Source: Tenacibaculum ovolyticum DSM 18103
Lineage (GTDB): Bacteria > Bacteroidota > Bacteroidia > Flavobacteriales > Flavobacteriaceae
Length of the DNA stretch: 64,000 nucleotides
NCBI RefSeq assembly: GCF_000430545.1
Contig: NZ_KE387163.1
Span: 402,439 to 466,438, forward strand
Reading direction: 5' to 3'
Both the position numbers and the translations under genes were made by a program. The notes under the pieces are model-generated. The model did no database searches, was not told the origin of the DNA, and saw only the letters and a list, made by a program, of their open reading frames with translations. Below are positions 24,738-34,402 of this stretch, piece by piece (position 1 is the stretch's first letter; each line of letters opens with the position of its first letter).

Positions 24738-26828
24738 ATGAAAATTAAAAAAATTATACTTCTGTTTTTATTTCTTATTACCGCTTCTATGTATTCTCAG
24801 AATATGAAAGAAGGTTTTACTTATTTAGAGACTGGTAAATACGAACAAGCTGAAACCTTTTTTATGGTTGTTTTAAAATCATATCCAAAAAATAAAACAG
24901 CAAGACTTTGTTACGGTAGAGCCATTGGTTTAAATGGGAATGCTGAAAAAGCAGTTTCTTTATTTACAAATCTTTTAAAAGATTTCCCTACAGATTTTGA
25001 AGTAAAATTAAATTATGCTGAATCTTTACTTTGGAATAAAAAATATAAAAAAGCTAAAAAGTATTATAAAACTCTTCTAGAAGAAAATAACAAAAGCTTT
25101 CCTACTCTATTAGGCTATGCCAATACATTATCTAATTTAAAAGAATACGACAAAGCTATTATTTACGTTGATAAAGCTTTAACTGTTTTACCTAAAAATA
25201 AAAATGCTTTAATTTCTAAAAAATACATGCGTTTGGGGTTGGCTAATAACAAAGTTAATACTCAAAACTATCTTGAAGCTGAAAAAATATTAAAAGAAAA
25301 TTTTAAGGACTTTAAAAACGATAAAGAAACTTTATTAAACTTAGCTAATCTATACTTAATCTCAAACCAAATAGATAAAGCTAAAAAGACATACAAAACT
25401 ATTGGTGAAACTCCAGAGAACAAATTATTATCTTTAAATGGAATTTCTCTAGCTTATCATCTTGATAGTGACAATAAAAAAGCATTAGAAATTAGCAAAA
25501 AAGCAATTAACCTTTTAAATGCGACAACAAATACAAGTATCAAAAATCAAACAAAAGAACGTTTTATACAAGCTTTAATTTGGAATAAAAAATACTCCTT
25601 AGCTAAAAAAGAAATTAACACTTTAATGTTAAACAATAAAAATCCAGAAAGTTGGATATTATCATTAAGAGCTACTTTAAACATTTACAAAAGTGATTTT
25701 AAAAAAAGTGTCGCTGATTATAATTTAATTTTAAAGAAAGATAGTGCTTCTTTTGATGGAAATTTAGGAAAAGCAAATGCATTAAAAGCTTCAGGATATT
25801 TTGTTAATGCTTATAAAAGTGCTGAAAAGACGTTATCTTTTTATAAAAATCAAAAAGATGCGACTAATTTTATCAAAAAATTAGATAGAAGTTTTACTCC
25901 TTTTGTAAAGGTAAAAAGCTCTTATTCTTTTGATAATGGAAATAACGAAACACATTTATACGCTGCCAATTCTGAGTTTTCATTTACAACAAAGTTCAAA
26001 CTATTAGGTAATTATAGCTACAGAACAACTGCAAATACTGTTACCAATGTAAATGCACACTCTAATAATTTTTTATTAGGGTTATCATATCAACTATTAA
26101 ACAATTTAACTTTTAAAGGTAGTTTAGGGATTACTGCTTCTAATACTGAATCGAAAAACTATAAGGAATTACTAACAGATTTATCATTAAGTATAAAGCC
26201 TTTTAAACTTCAAAATTTAGAATTAGGATATAAAAGAGAAATTCAGAATTTTAATGCTGACTTGTTAGATAGACAAATTGTTCAAAATAATTTTTTAGTA
26301 AATTATAGTTTAAATACAAATTTTAATTTAGGGTGGTATACGCAATATTACTACACTTCTCAAAACGATAATAATACCCGAAACTTACTTTTCACCTCAT
26401 TATATTACAATATTTTAGAAAAACCTTCTTTAAAAGCCGGTATTAACTACCAGAACATCTCTTTTAAAAATCAAGTTCCTTCAATTTACTTTAGCCCTAG
26501 TAAATTTAACGCAATAGAAGTTTTTTTTAACATTATAAAAGATGAGACTATTGCTAAAAATAAAGAATGGTTTTATGAATTAACTGCTGCAACTGGTTTT
26601 CAATATATTGAAGAAGGCAAAAAACAAAGTACTTATAGAGTACAAACAAAATTAGGTTATAAATTCTCAGAACGTAGTTTATTAAACATTTATGGTACTC
26701 AAAGTAATATAGCCTCAGCAACAGCTACTGCCGTAAACAATGGCTTTACTTTTACAGAAGTAGGTTTACAATTTAAATGGTATTTTCTTAAAAAACCTTT
26801 CTTTAAAAAGTTAGAGCAAAAAAATTAA
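24738..26828 (+). CDS. TPR protein with C-terminal outer-membrane beta-barrel
   Basis: The start is set at the ATG at 24738, which begins a signal peptide (MKIKKIILLFLFLITASMYSQ); an upstream in-frame ATG at 24693 would hide it. The 696-residue protein has TPR-like helical repeats over about residues 22-390 (ETGKYEQAETFFMVVLKSYP, AKKYYKTLLEENNKSFPTLL) and then alternating strands typical of an outer-membrane barrel (about 395-696), ending in an aromatic-rich LQFKWYF. This layout matches BcsC, PgaA and PelB, which export polysaccharide through the outer membrane. It is the likely outer-membrane exporter of the locus. Confidence 0.85.
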   Translation: MKIKKIILLFLFLITASMYSQNMKEGFTYLETGKYEQAETFFMVVLKSYPKNKTARLCYGRAIGLNGNAEKAVSLFTNLLKDFPTDFEVKLNYAESLLWNKKYKKAKKYYKTLLEENNKSFPTLLGYANTLSNLKEYDKAIIYVDKALTVLPKNKNALISKKYMRLGLANNKVNTQNYLEAEKILKENFKDFKNDKETLLNLANLYLISNQIDKAKKTYKTIGETPENKLLSLNGISLAYHLDSDNKKALEISKKAINLLNATTNTSIKNQTKERFIQALIWNKKYSLAKKEINTLMLNNKNPESWILSLRATLNIYKSDFKKSVADYNLILKKDSASFDGNLGKANALKASGYFVNAYKSAEKTLSFYKNQKDATNFIKKLDRSFTPFVKVKSSYSFDNGNNETHLYAANSEFSFTTKFKLLGNYSYRTTANTVTNVNAHSNNFLLGLSYQLLNNLTFKGSLGITASNTESKNYKELLTDLSLSIKPFKLQNLELGYKREIQNFNADLLDRQIVQNNFLVNYSLNTNFNLGWYTQYYYTSQNDNNTRNLLFTSLYYNILEKPSLKAGINYQNISFKNQVPSIYFSPSKFNAIEVFFNIIKDETIAKNKEWFYELTAATGFQYIEEGKKQSTYRVQTKLGYKFSERSLLNIYGTQSNIASATATAVNNGFTFTEVGLQFKWYFLKKPFFKKLEQKN

Positions 26829-26841
26829 CTTTTGCTCTAAC
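26810..26841 (+). terminator. Terminator after TPR/barrel gene
   Basis: GTTAGAGCAAAA (26810-26821) pairs with TTTTGCTCTAAC (26830-26841), a 12-bp stem overlapping the stop codon and followed by TTTTATTCTTT. It also separates the convergent type IX secreted protein gene. Confidence 0.75.
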
Positions 26842-26864
26842 TTTTATTCTTTCAACTTACCGAG

Positions 26865-29306
26865 TTAATTAATAAGTAATTTTAAAGAATTATACTTTTT
26901 ATTATTGCTTATTATTTTACATATATACATTCCAGAAGTTAGATTTTCTCTACTAACAGGTATTAAATTACTACCAATTTCTGTTGAATAATTAGTTTTA
27001 TACACTAACTGCCCTAAGTAATTATATATGTTCAACTTAACTTCTTCATTTTGATCTGCTGTAAAGTAAATATTCCCAGAACTGTTTATTGGATTCGGTA
27101 TTGCCAAAATTTTATTTTTTTCTACTAAATTTTCATCAAACTGATTTGCTTTCAATCCAAAAGCAACATCATTAACTGCTATTGTAAATGGAACATACGT
27201 AGCGTAATCTCCTTGTAATGAGAAAACAATTGTTTTTATATCTGTAATTTCTCCAGGGTTTCCATTTTTATCAAGAAAATCATTAAAAGAAATAGTGTAT
27301 AATATTTCATTGTCATTTGCTGGTATTGTTATTCTTAAACGATTATCCCAATCAGTTATTCCGTCTTGAACTAATATAACTTCTACTGGTTTTGTATTTT
27401 GAATTTTAAACTGAATTGATTCATAATCTGACACATCTAATGTTTGGTCTCCCCCTAATACATGTCTAAACAAATTAATAGTTCCTTTTATTTCCCCACT
27501 TACTGTTGGCTCTCTTTCTATTTGATAAATATCTTCACTATTATCTTTATCATTATTTTCAATATTAAAAGAATTTACACTTACATTTTCTTCTAAATAA
27601 TCAATTCCCCAAGGCCCATCAGCTAAATACAATGCATCTTGTTGTTTTGAAGTATTTGTACTTAAAGAAAGTCCTATATCAAATAATTGACCTGTAGGAA
27701 TAATTATAGTTTCATTCCATTCACCTGTTAAATTAACAACTTCTGACATATTTATTCTATCTGAAACTTCTGTTCTAGCTAAAACAGCTTCAAAATTTAA
27801 AGAACTTGCTTTTGTTTTATTAATAATGTTTAAATGTATGTTTCCATTTTTGTAGTAACCAGAACTAACAAATACTGGTGGTACTACATCTTCTAATGAA
27901 GAGCTTTTTAATGGTTTAATTGATTTAAACGTATCTAAAATATGGTTACTAAGTGTAAAAACTTGAGAGAAAGAGCTTCCCCATACCTGGAAATTATAAT
28001 AATTTCCACTCGGATATTGTTCTATATTCCAAAAGCTAAATAATTCGTTTTCGGTATCTCCTAATTTAATTGAAAAACCTAATGTGTATTCTACTTCACC
28101 TGTAGCTCTTTTTATTTTAGAACTTATTACTTGATGCCCTCTAACGGTTACTGTTCTTACATCTTCTAAAACCGAATTATTTAATCGATCGCATATTTCT
28201 TTTGAATGATCATAAACATCTCCTTCTGTTGCTGTTGCCAAAACCGCTGAGATTCTCTCTTCTCCAGTATATAAATCAACCGAGAATATTTCCTTTGCAT
28301 TTGTAATCCCTAATAAATCTTTTGGCGTAGATACAAATGCATTTTCTGTACCGTACATTCCTGTAACTGGTAAAAAAGCTTCTATGGTAGATGGGTTTAC
28401 CCCTTTTGATAATAATTTAGTTTTCTTTTTATATCTTTTTTGTAACCTTTTTTTATTAAATAATTTACCATTTTTCTTACGTTTAAAATTTCTTTGTGCA
28501 ATTAAATTTGCCAATTTACCATTACTCTCTAATCCTCCATCGAATGCTGATGTTACATTTGTTGCACTAGATATATCTACAAAATTTGTAGCTGTTATTG
28601 CTGAGTATGGACTTGCTGTTATATAAAAAACGGCGTCGTTAAAATCATTATCACAAGAACCATAATCACGTCTAATGTCTTCAAATCCTAAAATTATTCT
28701 CTCATTATCTGGATCATTTAATAATACATTATGATTTCTTAAATTTACATCTGCTTCTGGGTTATAATCTGGATTTGAATATACCTTCCAATACCCATCC
28801 ATAACCGTACTATAATTAGCACTCCATGCATTTGCTAACAATACCCAGCCAATTCCTGTTCCGGCAGGAAAAGTTCCTATCTTCACCTTATCTCCAACCT
28901 GAAGACCTCCTCCACTTCCTAAAGCAGATGCATTTGGAAATATAATTGTTATATCTTCTGCTGCTGGCGCTGTTGCTGGTGGGTTATTAGCATCATAAGT
29001 ATAAAAACCTAATACATTTCTATAACCTGCTCCTTCACTAACAAAAGTTACGTACACTTCTGCTTCTTCTGTAATTGACAAATCTGTGTCGTAACCAGAA
29101 GATATATAATGTGGATTATAATCTGGCACGGGATAACTCTCAGGAAGAGAATTACTAATCATTTCTAGTGTTTCTACTGATACATCATCTCCAGGACTTT
29201 CTAAATAAAGAGGAGTTCCGTTTGATGTATAAGACCCTAAGTATTGATAGTTCTGAGCATAAATAGTCGTTGTTGCTATAACTAATAAAAATAATAATTT
29301 TTTCAT
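26865..29306 (-). CDS. Type IX secreted protein with DUF4114-like domain
   Basis: This 813-residue protein has a signal peptide (MKKLLFLLVIATTTIYAQ). An N-terminal region (about residues 60-235) contains GFEDIRRDYGSCDNDFNDAVFYI, typical of DUF4114. A large central beta-rich part follows. The C-terminal sorting domain (about 735-813) contains KILAIPNPINSSGNIYF and YNYLGQLVYKTN...LTSGMYICKI, so it is exported by the type IX secretion system. It is a paralogue of the next gene: both share the GGLESN-L-LI-RN linker, the STPKDLL/STPLDLV segment and the whole C-terminal half. It may be a matrix or surface protein linked to the polysaccharide locus. Confidence 0.85.
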   Translation of the reverse strand: MKKLLFLLVIATTTIYAQNYQYLGSYTSNGTPLYLESPGDDVSVETLEMISNSLPESYPVPDYNPHYISSGYDTDLSITEEAEVYVTFVSEGAGYRNVLGFYTYDANNPPATAPAAEDITIIFPNASALGSGGGLQVGDKVKIGTFPAGTGIGWVLLANAWSANYSTVMDGYWKVYSNPDYNPEADVNLRNHNVLLNDPDNERIILGFEDIRRDYGSCDNDFNDAVFYITASPYSAITATNFVDISSATNVTSAFDGGLESNGKLANLIAQRNFKRKKNGKLFNKKRLQKRYKKKTKLLSKGVNPSTIEAFLPVTGMYGTENAFVSTPKDLLGITNAKEIFSVDLYTGEERISAVLATATEGDVYDHSKEICDRLNNSVLEDVRTVTVRGHQVISSKIKRATGEVEYTLGFSIKLGDTENELFSFWNIEQYPSGNYYNFQVWGSSFSQVFTLSNHILDTFKSIKPLKSSSLEDVVPPVFVSSGYYKNGNIHLNIINKTKASSLNFEAVLARTEVSDRINMSEVVNLTGEWNETIIIPTGQLFDIGLSLSTNTSKQQDALYLADGPWGIDYLEENVSVNSFNIENNDKDNSEDIYQIEREPTVSGEIKGTINLFRHVLGGDQTLDVSDYESIQFKIQNTKPVEVILVQDGITDWDNRLRITIPANDNEILYTISFNDFLDKNGNPGEITDIKTIVFSLQGDYATYVPFTIAVNDVAFGLKANQFDENLVEKNKILAIPNPINSSGNIYFTADQNEEVKLNIYNYLGQLVYKTNYSTEIGSNLIPVSRENLTSGMYICKIISNNKKYNSLKLLIN

Positions 29307-29562
29307 AGTATATGTATTTAGTGTTTATACTATAAATTTAATCACTTATTAAAAACAAACTTAAATTACTAGTTATATGGTAATTAAAAATAGGTGAAAT
29401 GCAAACATCTTATGTTTAAGCAAAATCTATTTTTAAAAAACAATAAATATTACTTAATAATAAAGCTTTATATACTTGATTTTAAACAAAAAGGCATCAA
29501 TTATTATTTCCTATTATGTTTTATAAATAATCCCTCAAGAACTTCCTATATCATACATTAAA

Positions 29563-29607
29563 ATTTCACTTTTAAAATTAGTTGAAAACCAATTTTAAAA
29601 GTGAAAT
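29563..29607 (-). terminator. Terminator between the two type IX secreted protein genes; rest of gap appears empty
   Basis: ATTTCACTTTTAAAATT (29563-29579) and AATTTTAAAAGTGAAAT (29591-29607) are a 17-bp perfect inverted repeat after the stop at 29636. On the minus strand T-rich sequence follows. The remaining 29308-29562 is AT-rich with no supported gene and probably holds the promoter of the downstream gene. Confidence 0.7.
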
Positions 29608-29635
29608 ATATTTTGTTCTAATTAGATAATTATTT

Positions 29636-32233
29636 TTAATGAATCAATAACTTAACATTCTTGTAAGGTAATTTTTGACTTATTAATTTACAAAAATATA
29701 ACCCTGCTTTTAATGATTCTCTATTTAAAATTATTTTATTTTCACCTATCTTGGTTTTAAAATCTATTTTATATACTAATTTTCCTAATTGGTCATATAC
29801 AGCAAACTTTAAGTTTTCTTCCTCTTTTGCATTAAAATGAAAACTACTTTGTGCCGTCATTGGGTTTGGAGCTATAATCACATTATTTTCATTTCCTACT
29901 ATTACTACTGATGGTTTTTCTTCTTTAGAAAAGCGAATATCAGACAAGTTCATTTCTTTAGTTACACTACTACCATCTTTAGATGTCATGGTAAATACAA
30001 TTGTTACTACATCATCTAATACTAATTCATTTCCTTTTGATGATTTAAAATCTTTAAATGGTATTACATAACTCTCTAAAGAATTATTTAATACAATGGT
30101 TGATTTGTATTGCTCATCAAATGAAGAAATGCTTTTCTTTACAAACGTAATTTCTAAATTTCCAGTCCCTCTAGCTTTTAATTTAAAACTATTGTAATCT
30201 GTTAAATCTACTGGTTTAAAACGAGGTGTTAAAGCTCTGTATGCTGCAAAATAAGTACTTGTTGTTGCTGACAGTTGAACATTTCGTTCTATTGGAAATT
30301 CATTATCCTCAAATATAAAATCATTAGGTAATATTTTATAACTTGTTATTGATGTAGATGTTTCAGAATCATCTACACCCCAAGGACCGTCTGACATGAA
30401 TAAATCATCTGGAGTAGCAATACCATCACCAATTCTAAAACCAATATCAAATAAGTTTCCTGTTGGTACTTGTAAATTTGTTATATATTCTTTGCTTAAA
30501 TCGATTGTTGATGTTGAGTTCTTAAAATCACTTGTTTCTGTTATTCTATAACCAGCATCGAAATTTACATTTTCACTTGCATTAGTATTTACTACTTGTA
30601 AATCTAATGAACCATTATTATACTTCCCTTTTCTTACAAATACTGTAGGGGGCGTTGAAATTTTATAAGTAGAAATTGGTTTTTCTATATTTAATAAACT
30701 TACCACTTCTTTACCTAATGAATATAAATCATCTAAAGAATTTGACCATATTTGAAAATTATAAAAAGTAACATCTGCTTCATACTTATCTAAATTCCAA
30801 TGACTTTCTATTTCGAAATTGGTTTCGCTGTTTACAACCTTTGCTGAAAGACTTAATACAAACTCTACTGTATTATCGGCATTTTTAATTAAAGATTTAA
30901 TAAACTGCTGTCCATTTATTTCTATTGTTGACACAGAGATTAATTGTGCTCCAAGCAAACGATCACAAATATATTTAGTGTGCTCATATACACCGTTTTC
31001 TGTTTTTAAAGCCATAATTGACGCTATAGCAGTTCCACTTTTCATATAATCTACTGCATAAATAGCTGTTGCATTTGTTATTGCTACTAAATCTAAAGGT
31101 GTAGATTCAATTGTTACATCTTCATTTATAATTCCTAAAGGTATAAAGTCTTTTAACTCAAAACCTGTTGCTTTTTTTCTTTTATAGTCCTTCGTTTTTA
31201 TAACTCTAGCTGCTTTACTACGATCAAATTTATAATTGATTTTTGTACGATTATAATTTCTTTTATTTATAAGCTCTGATAATCGACTGTTACTTTCTAA
31301 ACCTCCTTCATTTCCTCCTGAAGTTGGTGGTAAAATAACATCACACTCTCCATAACCTGAACATGAAGGGTCCTCACAATCAATTAACCCATCACCATCA
31401 TCATCTATTCCGTTATCACAAATTTCTTGAAGTACTGGTGCCGTAGGACAACGCGCTCCGTCATTACTCGCACTCGATGGTCCAAAAGCAAATAAGTTTG
31501 AATCCATATCATCTGAAGGACTTAAATCTTGAACACTTTGTATAACATAGATTGTACCTGTTTGGTTTGCTGATACATAAAATCTTCCTGAAGCATCAAA
31601 ATAAACTGCACCGTACGTATAATCCAAGCCTGATAATATTGGTACTTCCCCTAACGACTCAACAATACTCGTTGTTGGGTTAATACGATATAGTATATTA
31701 GAATTCTTTTCAACAGTGTATAAATTACCGTCAACTGCGTTAAAAGCCCAGTCATGAATACTTATATTTTGAGATAGACTTTCTGTTGCTAAATGTTGAC
31801 TATATGTTGCTGAATTCGGATCTAGATCTATTTTATAGTAAGTTGTTCCTCCTCCTTTAAGGTAATAAACACCTGTAGCACTTATGTCTCCAACATATCT
31901 ATTATTACTAGGTAATTCATCTATATAAAAGGTTGTTGTTGAAAAATCATTTCCAATTCGTACTATTGTTTTGGCTGGAGAACTTAATGAACCCCATATA
32001 AAACCATCCGCGGGGTTATAAGCAGCTGCATTTATACTTCCTGGAGTAACATCTTCTGCTACAAGATAAGAGTTACCCGATGCTAAATCAATAGAATACA
32101 CATCGTTATATTGGAATAAGTATGCATCATAAACACAATTAAAAGGAGTATTTTGTGCATTTAATGCTATACTGAATAAGAGTAGTAGTAATAATAATAA
32201 ATTGGGGGTCGAGTTAGTAGTTTTTCTTTTCAT
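29636..32233 (-). CDS. Type IX secreted protein with propeller-like N-terminus and MopE-type motif
   Basis: This 865-residue protein has a signal peptide (LLLLLLLFSIALNAQ). A region at about residues 30-260 resembles the DUF6923 beta-propeller (DAYLFQYNDVYSIDLASG, HDWAFNAVDGNLYTVEKN). Next is an acidic EICDNGIDDDGDGLIDCED motif (about 270-288), which probably binds calcium. The central and C-terminal parts are homologous to the neighbouring 813-residue protein and end in a type IX sorting domain (VIIAPNPMTAQSSF...LKAGLYFCKL). It lies 106 bp downstream of the LytTR regulator gene, with a hairpin between, so it may be under that regulator's control. Confidence 0.85.
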   Translation of the reverse strand: MKRKTTNSTPNLLLLLLLLFSIALNAQNTPFNCVYDAYLFQYNDVYSIDLASGNSYLVAEDVTPGSINAAAYNPADGFIWGSLSSPAKTIVRIGNDFSTTTFYIDELPSNNRYVGDISATGVYYLKGGGTTYYKIDLDPNSATYSQHLATESLSQNISIHDWAFNAVDGNLYTVEKNSNILYRINPTTSIVESLGEVPILSGLDYTYGAVYFDASGRFYVSANQTGTIYVIQSVQDLSPSDDMDSNLFAFGPSSASNDGARCPTAPVLQEICDNGIDDDGDGLIDCEDPSCSGYGECDVILPPTSGGNEGGLESNSRLSELINKRNYNRTKINYKFDRSKAARVIKTKDYKRKKATGFELKDFIPLGIINEDVTIESTPLDLVAITNATAIYAVDYMKSGTAIASIMALKTENGVYEHTKYICDRLLGAQLISVSTIEINGQQFIKSLIKNADNTVEFVLSLSAKVVNSETNFEIESHWNLDKYEADVTFYNFQIWSNSLDDLYSLGKEVVSLLNIEKPISTYKISTPPTVFVRKGKYNNGSLDLQVVNTNASENVNFDAGYRITETSDFKNSTSTIDLSKEYITNLQVPTGNLFDIGFRIGDGIATPDDLFMSDGPWGVDDSETSTSITSYKILPNDFIFEDNEFPIERNVQLSATTSTYFAAYRALTPRFKPVDLTDYNSFKLKARGTGNLEITFVKKSISSFDEQYKSTIVLNNSLESYVIPFKDFKSSKGNELVLDDVVTIVFTMTSKDGSSVTKEMNLSDIRFSKEEKPSVVIVGNENNVIIAPNPMTAQSSFHFNAKEEENLKFAVYDQLGKLVYKIDFKTKIGENKIILNRESLKAGLYFCKLISQKLPYKNVKLLIH

Positions 32234-32288
32234 GATATTGTTTTATACCATCAATTTAAGAAATTTCTTTTAAAAACTACTTTTTTTT

Positions 32289-32332
32289 CGTTATAAACAA
32301 CTGATTTATAGATGAGTTGTAATTTTATAACG
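32289..32332 (-). terminator. Hairpin after the H-NOX operon
   Basis: CGTTATAA (32289-32296) and TTATAACG (32325-32332) with an inner pair CAACT/AGTTG (32298-32302, 32315-32319). It sits 7 bp after the LytTR gene stop. On the minus strand AAAAAAAA follows rather than U, so it may be only a weak terminator. Confidence 0.45.
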
Positions 32333-32338
32333 TTTATA

Positions 32339-33034
32339 TTATAATAAATTTAAACGTTTCATTAATTCTGGCCTGTTAGAACGACTTACTGGAATAACTT
32401 CCCTTTTTATAAGCACACTATTATCTTCAATATCAATAATTTTTTTAACATTAATAATATATGAACGGTGTATTTTAAGAAATAATGATTCTGGTAATTT
32501 TTCTTCTATCTTTTTTAAAGTAGAATGCACAACGTAATTTTTATTCTCAGTTTTTATATTAATATAATCCCCTTTGGCTTCTATAAGATAAATACTTGGT
32601 AAATCAATTTTTATAAGTCGCCTATCTATATTTACATAAAAATCATTTGTGTTTTCTGAAATTATTTCTGAAGCCTTTTCACTTTTATGTTTTTGAGCTT
32701 TCTTAATTGCCTTTTCAAATCGAGGAAACTCAACTGGCTTCAATAAATAATCTACAATAAAATCATATTCAAAAGCTTCTATAGCAAACTTAGGGTCTGA
32801 AGTAGTTAAAATTATTTTTGGAGGATTTTTAAGCGTTTTAATAAAATCTAAACCATTAAAGCTTGGCATGTGAATATCTAGAAAAATAAGATCTATATCA
32901 TTCGAGTTCAAAAACTTTATTGCATCCATTGCATTAGAAAATTCATCAACCACCTTTAAAGAGCTTATTTGATTGCAAAGAGTTTTAATAATAACTCTTG
33001 CTGTTTTTTCGTCATCTACAATAATACAATTCAT
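32339..33034 (-). CDS. LytTR-family response regulator
   Basis: This 231-residue regulator has a receiver domain (residues 1-120) with phospho-acceptor Asp53 (FLDIHMP) and Lys98-type KPVE. Its C-terminal LytTR DNA-binding domain (about 130-231) contains FYVNIDRRLIKIDLPSIYLIEAKGDYINI and LPESLFLKIHRSYIINVKKI. It is the last gene of the H-NOX operon, 4 bp after the Hpt gene, and is the only transcription factor in it. It is the likely transcriptional output of the relay. Possible targets include the two secreted protein genes directly downstream. Confidence 0.9.
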   Translation of the reverse strand: MNCIIVDDEKTARVIIKTLCNQISSLKVVDEFSNAMDAIKFLNSNDIDLIFLDIHMPSFNGLDFIKTLKNPPKIILTTSDPKFAIEAFEYDFIVDYLLKPVEFPRFEKAIKKAQKHKSEKASEIISENTNDFYVNIDRRLIKIDLPSIYLIEAKGDYINIKTENKNYVVHSTLKKIEEKLPESLFLKIHRSYIINVKKIIDIEDNSVLIKREVIPVSRSNRPELMKRLNLL

Positions 33035-33038
33035 AATC

Positions 33039-33356
33039 TTAAATAGTTTTCAAATATTCCGAAATAACTATTAAAATTTTCTCAAAATCTTCAACCTTAT
33101 CTAAATTAAGTTCTCTTAGATTATGTTCAAATTCATTAGCTATTTTATAACTTTTTTCAAGTCCTAAAATACTAATTTTATGTTTAAGTCTATGAACATT
33201 TTCTTCTATTTTTTTAAACTCCTTATTTTTTAAACTGTCATAATAGTCTTTTTTCTCTTCAGGAAATTCAGTTTTAATAACATCTATAAGCATTTTACTT
33301 ACTGATTCGTCTCCATTTGCTAACTTAGCAACATACTCTAAATTAGGTTTTTCCAT
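33039..33356 (-). CDS. Histidine phosphotransfer (Hpt) protein
   Basis: The ATG at 33356 (MEKPNLEY) is chosen, giving 105 residues and no overlap with the upstream kinase; an earlier in-frame ATG at 33416 would add 20 residues and overlap it by 58 nt. The domain is a helical Hpt module with the phosphorylatable His55 in VHRLKHKISILG. Hpt proteins shuttle phosphate between receiver domains. Its place between the second kinase and the LytTR regulator indicates that it links several receivers in this operon and perhaps elsewhere, such as the receiver-GT2 fusion at 14178-15377. Confidence 0.85.
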   Translation of the reverse strand: MEKPNLEYVAKLANGDESVSKMLIDVIKTEFPEEKKDYYDSLKNKEFKKIEENVHRLKHKISILGLEKSYKIANEFEHNLRELNLDKVEDFEKILIVISEYLKTI

Positions 33357-33358
33357 AA

Positions 33359-34402
33359 TTATTTTTTTATTGTAAAATGAAAGGTAGAACCTAATTTTAA
33401 TTGAGATTCTATCCAAATATTACCTTTATAAAGGTCTATAATTTTTTTAACAATAGATAATCCTATTCCTGCAGATTTGTAATCATTCTCTAATTTAGAA
33501 AAAGCTATGAAAATTTTCTGAAAGTATTTTTCTTCAATACCTTTTCCGTTATCTTTTATATAAAATTTCCAAAAATCAGCATCTTCTGAAAAACCTATTT
33601 CTATTTTTATATTCTTTTTGTCATTAAATTTAATTGAATTATCAATTAAATTTAAAAACAATTGCTCTATTCTGTTCTCGTCTCCCTTTATGTTCGGTAA
33701 CTTTTTAGGAATATCTATATTTATATTATCAGGTAAGTTTAATTCTTTTTTAATCGTTTTTAATAATTTATCTAAATCTAAATTAGATCGTTTATGTTCT
33801 TCTTTATCAATAGTAGAATACTTATGAATTGCTCTTACTAAAGTATCAATTTTCTGAGTATTCTCTCTTATTAGTTCTATTCTGTCTTTCCCTTCATTAT
33901 CTAACACCTTACCATAATCTTCCCTAAGCCAAACAGACAAAGCTTCTATATTTTGTATTGGTGTTTTTAAATCATGAGAAATCATATGAGTATAATCATT
34001 TAACTCCTGATTCTGTTGTTCCAAACTTTTTAATAATGAATCTTTTTGTTTATTTATTTTAATAATCTCTTTCGTTTGATTATCTATAAAATCAACTAAT
34101 TTTAATGAATCTGAATTTTCTATAGGCTTATCTTGTTCTAAATCGTAAAACTTAAGAGTATCAATTACACTTTTAAGTTTTTCTATAACTTTTCTTTGAG
34201 AATTAGTTTCTTCCTTTAATTTTTCATTTGCATCAAAAAGTTCTTCAGAACTTATCGCTGTAGCTCTTTGCAACATTGCAAATTGATTTTCTGATGTCTT
34301 GTAAGACTTATCTATAGCATCTAAAAAAGTTTCTAACTTTTTATCTGATAACAATTCTTCAGGTAAATACTTTCTAATTTGTCTTTTTAAAAGTGAGTTC
34401 AT
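33359..34402 (-). CDS. Soluble histidine kinase (second kinase of the H-NOX operon)
   Basis: This 347-residue kinase has no membrane segment. The N-terminal helical part (residues 1-130) has RKYLPEELL and ATAISSEELFDANEKL, a stretch I associate with soluble flavobacterial kinases and their dimerisation coils. The HisKA box carries His143 (MISHDLKTP), and the ATPase part has NLIDNSIKF (N box), DNGKGIEEKYF and GIGLSIVKKIIDLYKG. No sensor domain is apparent, so its input is probably the FIST protein or H-NOX acting in trans. Its start overlaps the FIST stop by 1 nt. Confidence 0.88.
   Translation of the reverse strand: MNSLLKRQIRKYLPEELLSDKKLETFLDAIDKSYKTSENQFAMLQRATAISSEELFDANEKLKEETNSQRKVIEKLKSVIDTLKFYDLEQDKPIENSDSLKLVDFIDNQTKEIIKINKQKDSLLKSLEQQNQELNDYTHMISHDLKTPIQNIEALSVWLREDYGKVLDNEGKDRIELIRENTQKIDTLVRAIHKYSTIDKEEHKRSNLDLDKLLKTIKKELNLPDNINIDIPKKLPNIKGDENRIEQLFLNLIDNSIKFNDKKNIKIEIGFSEDADFWKFYIKDNGKGIEEKYFQKIFIAFSKLENDYKSAGIGLSIVKKIIDLYKGNIWIESQLKLGSTFHFTIKK

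Noticed and set aside
26865-32233. Nos- or Nap-linked secreted proteins
   Set aside because: They lie 14 kb away, with no shared operator and no haem or copper motifs; polysaccharide or signalling context is more likely.
33356-33416. Longer Hpt protein starting at 33416
   Set aside because: It would overlap the upstream kinase by 58 nt and adds unconserved residues; the ATG at 33356 is 2 bp past the kinase stop.
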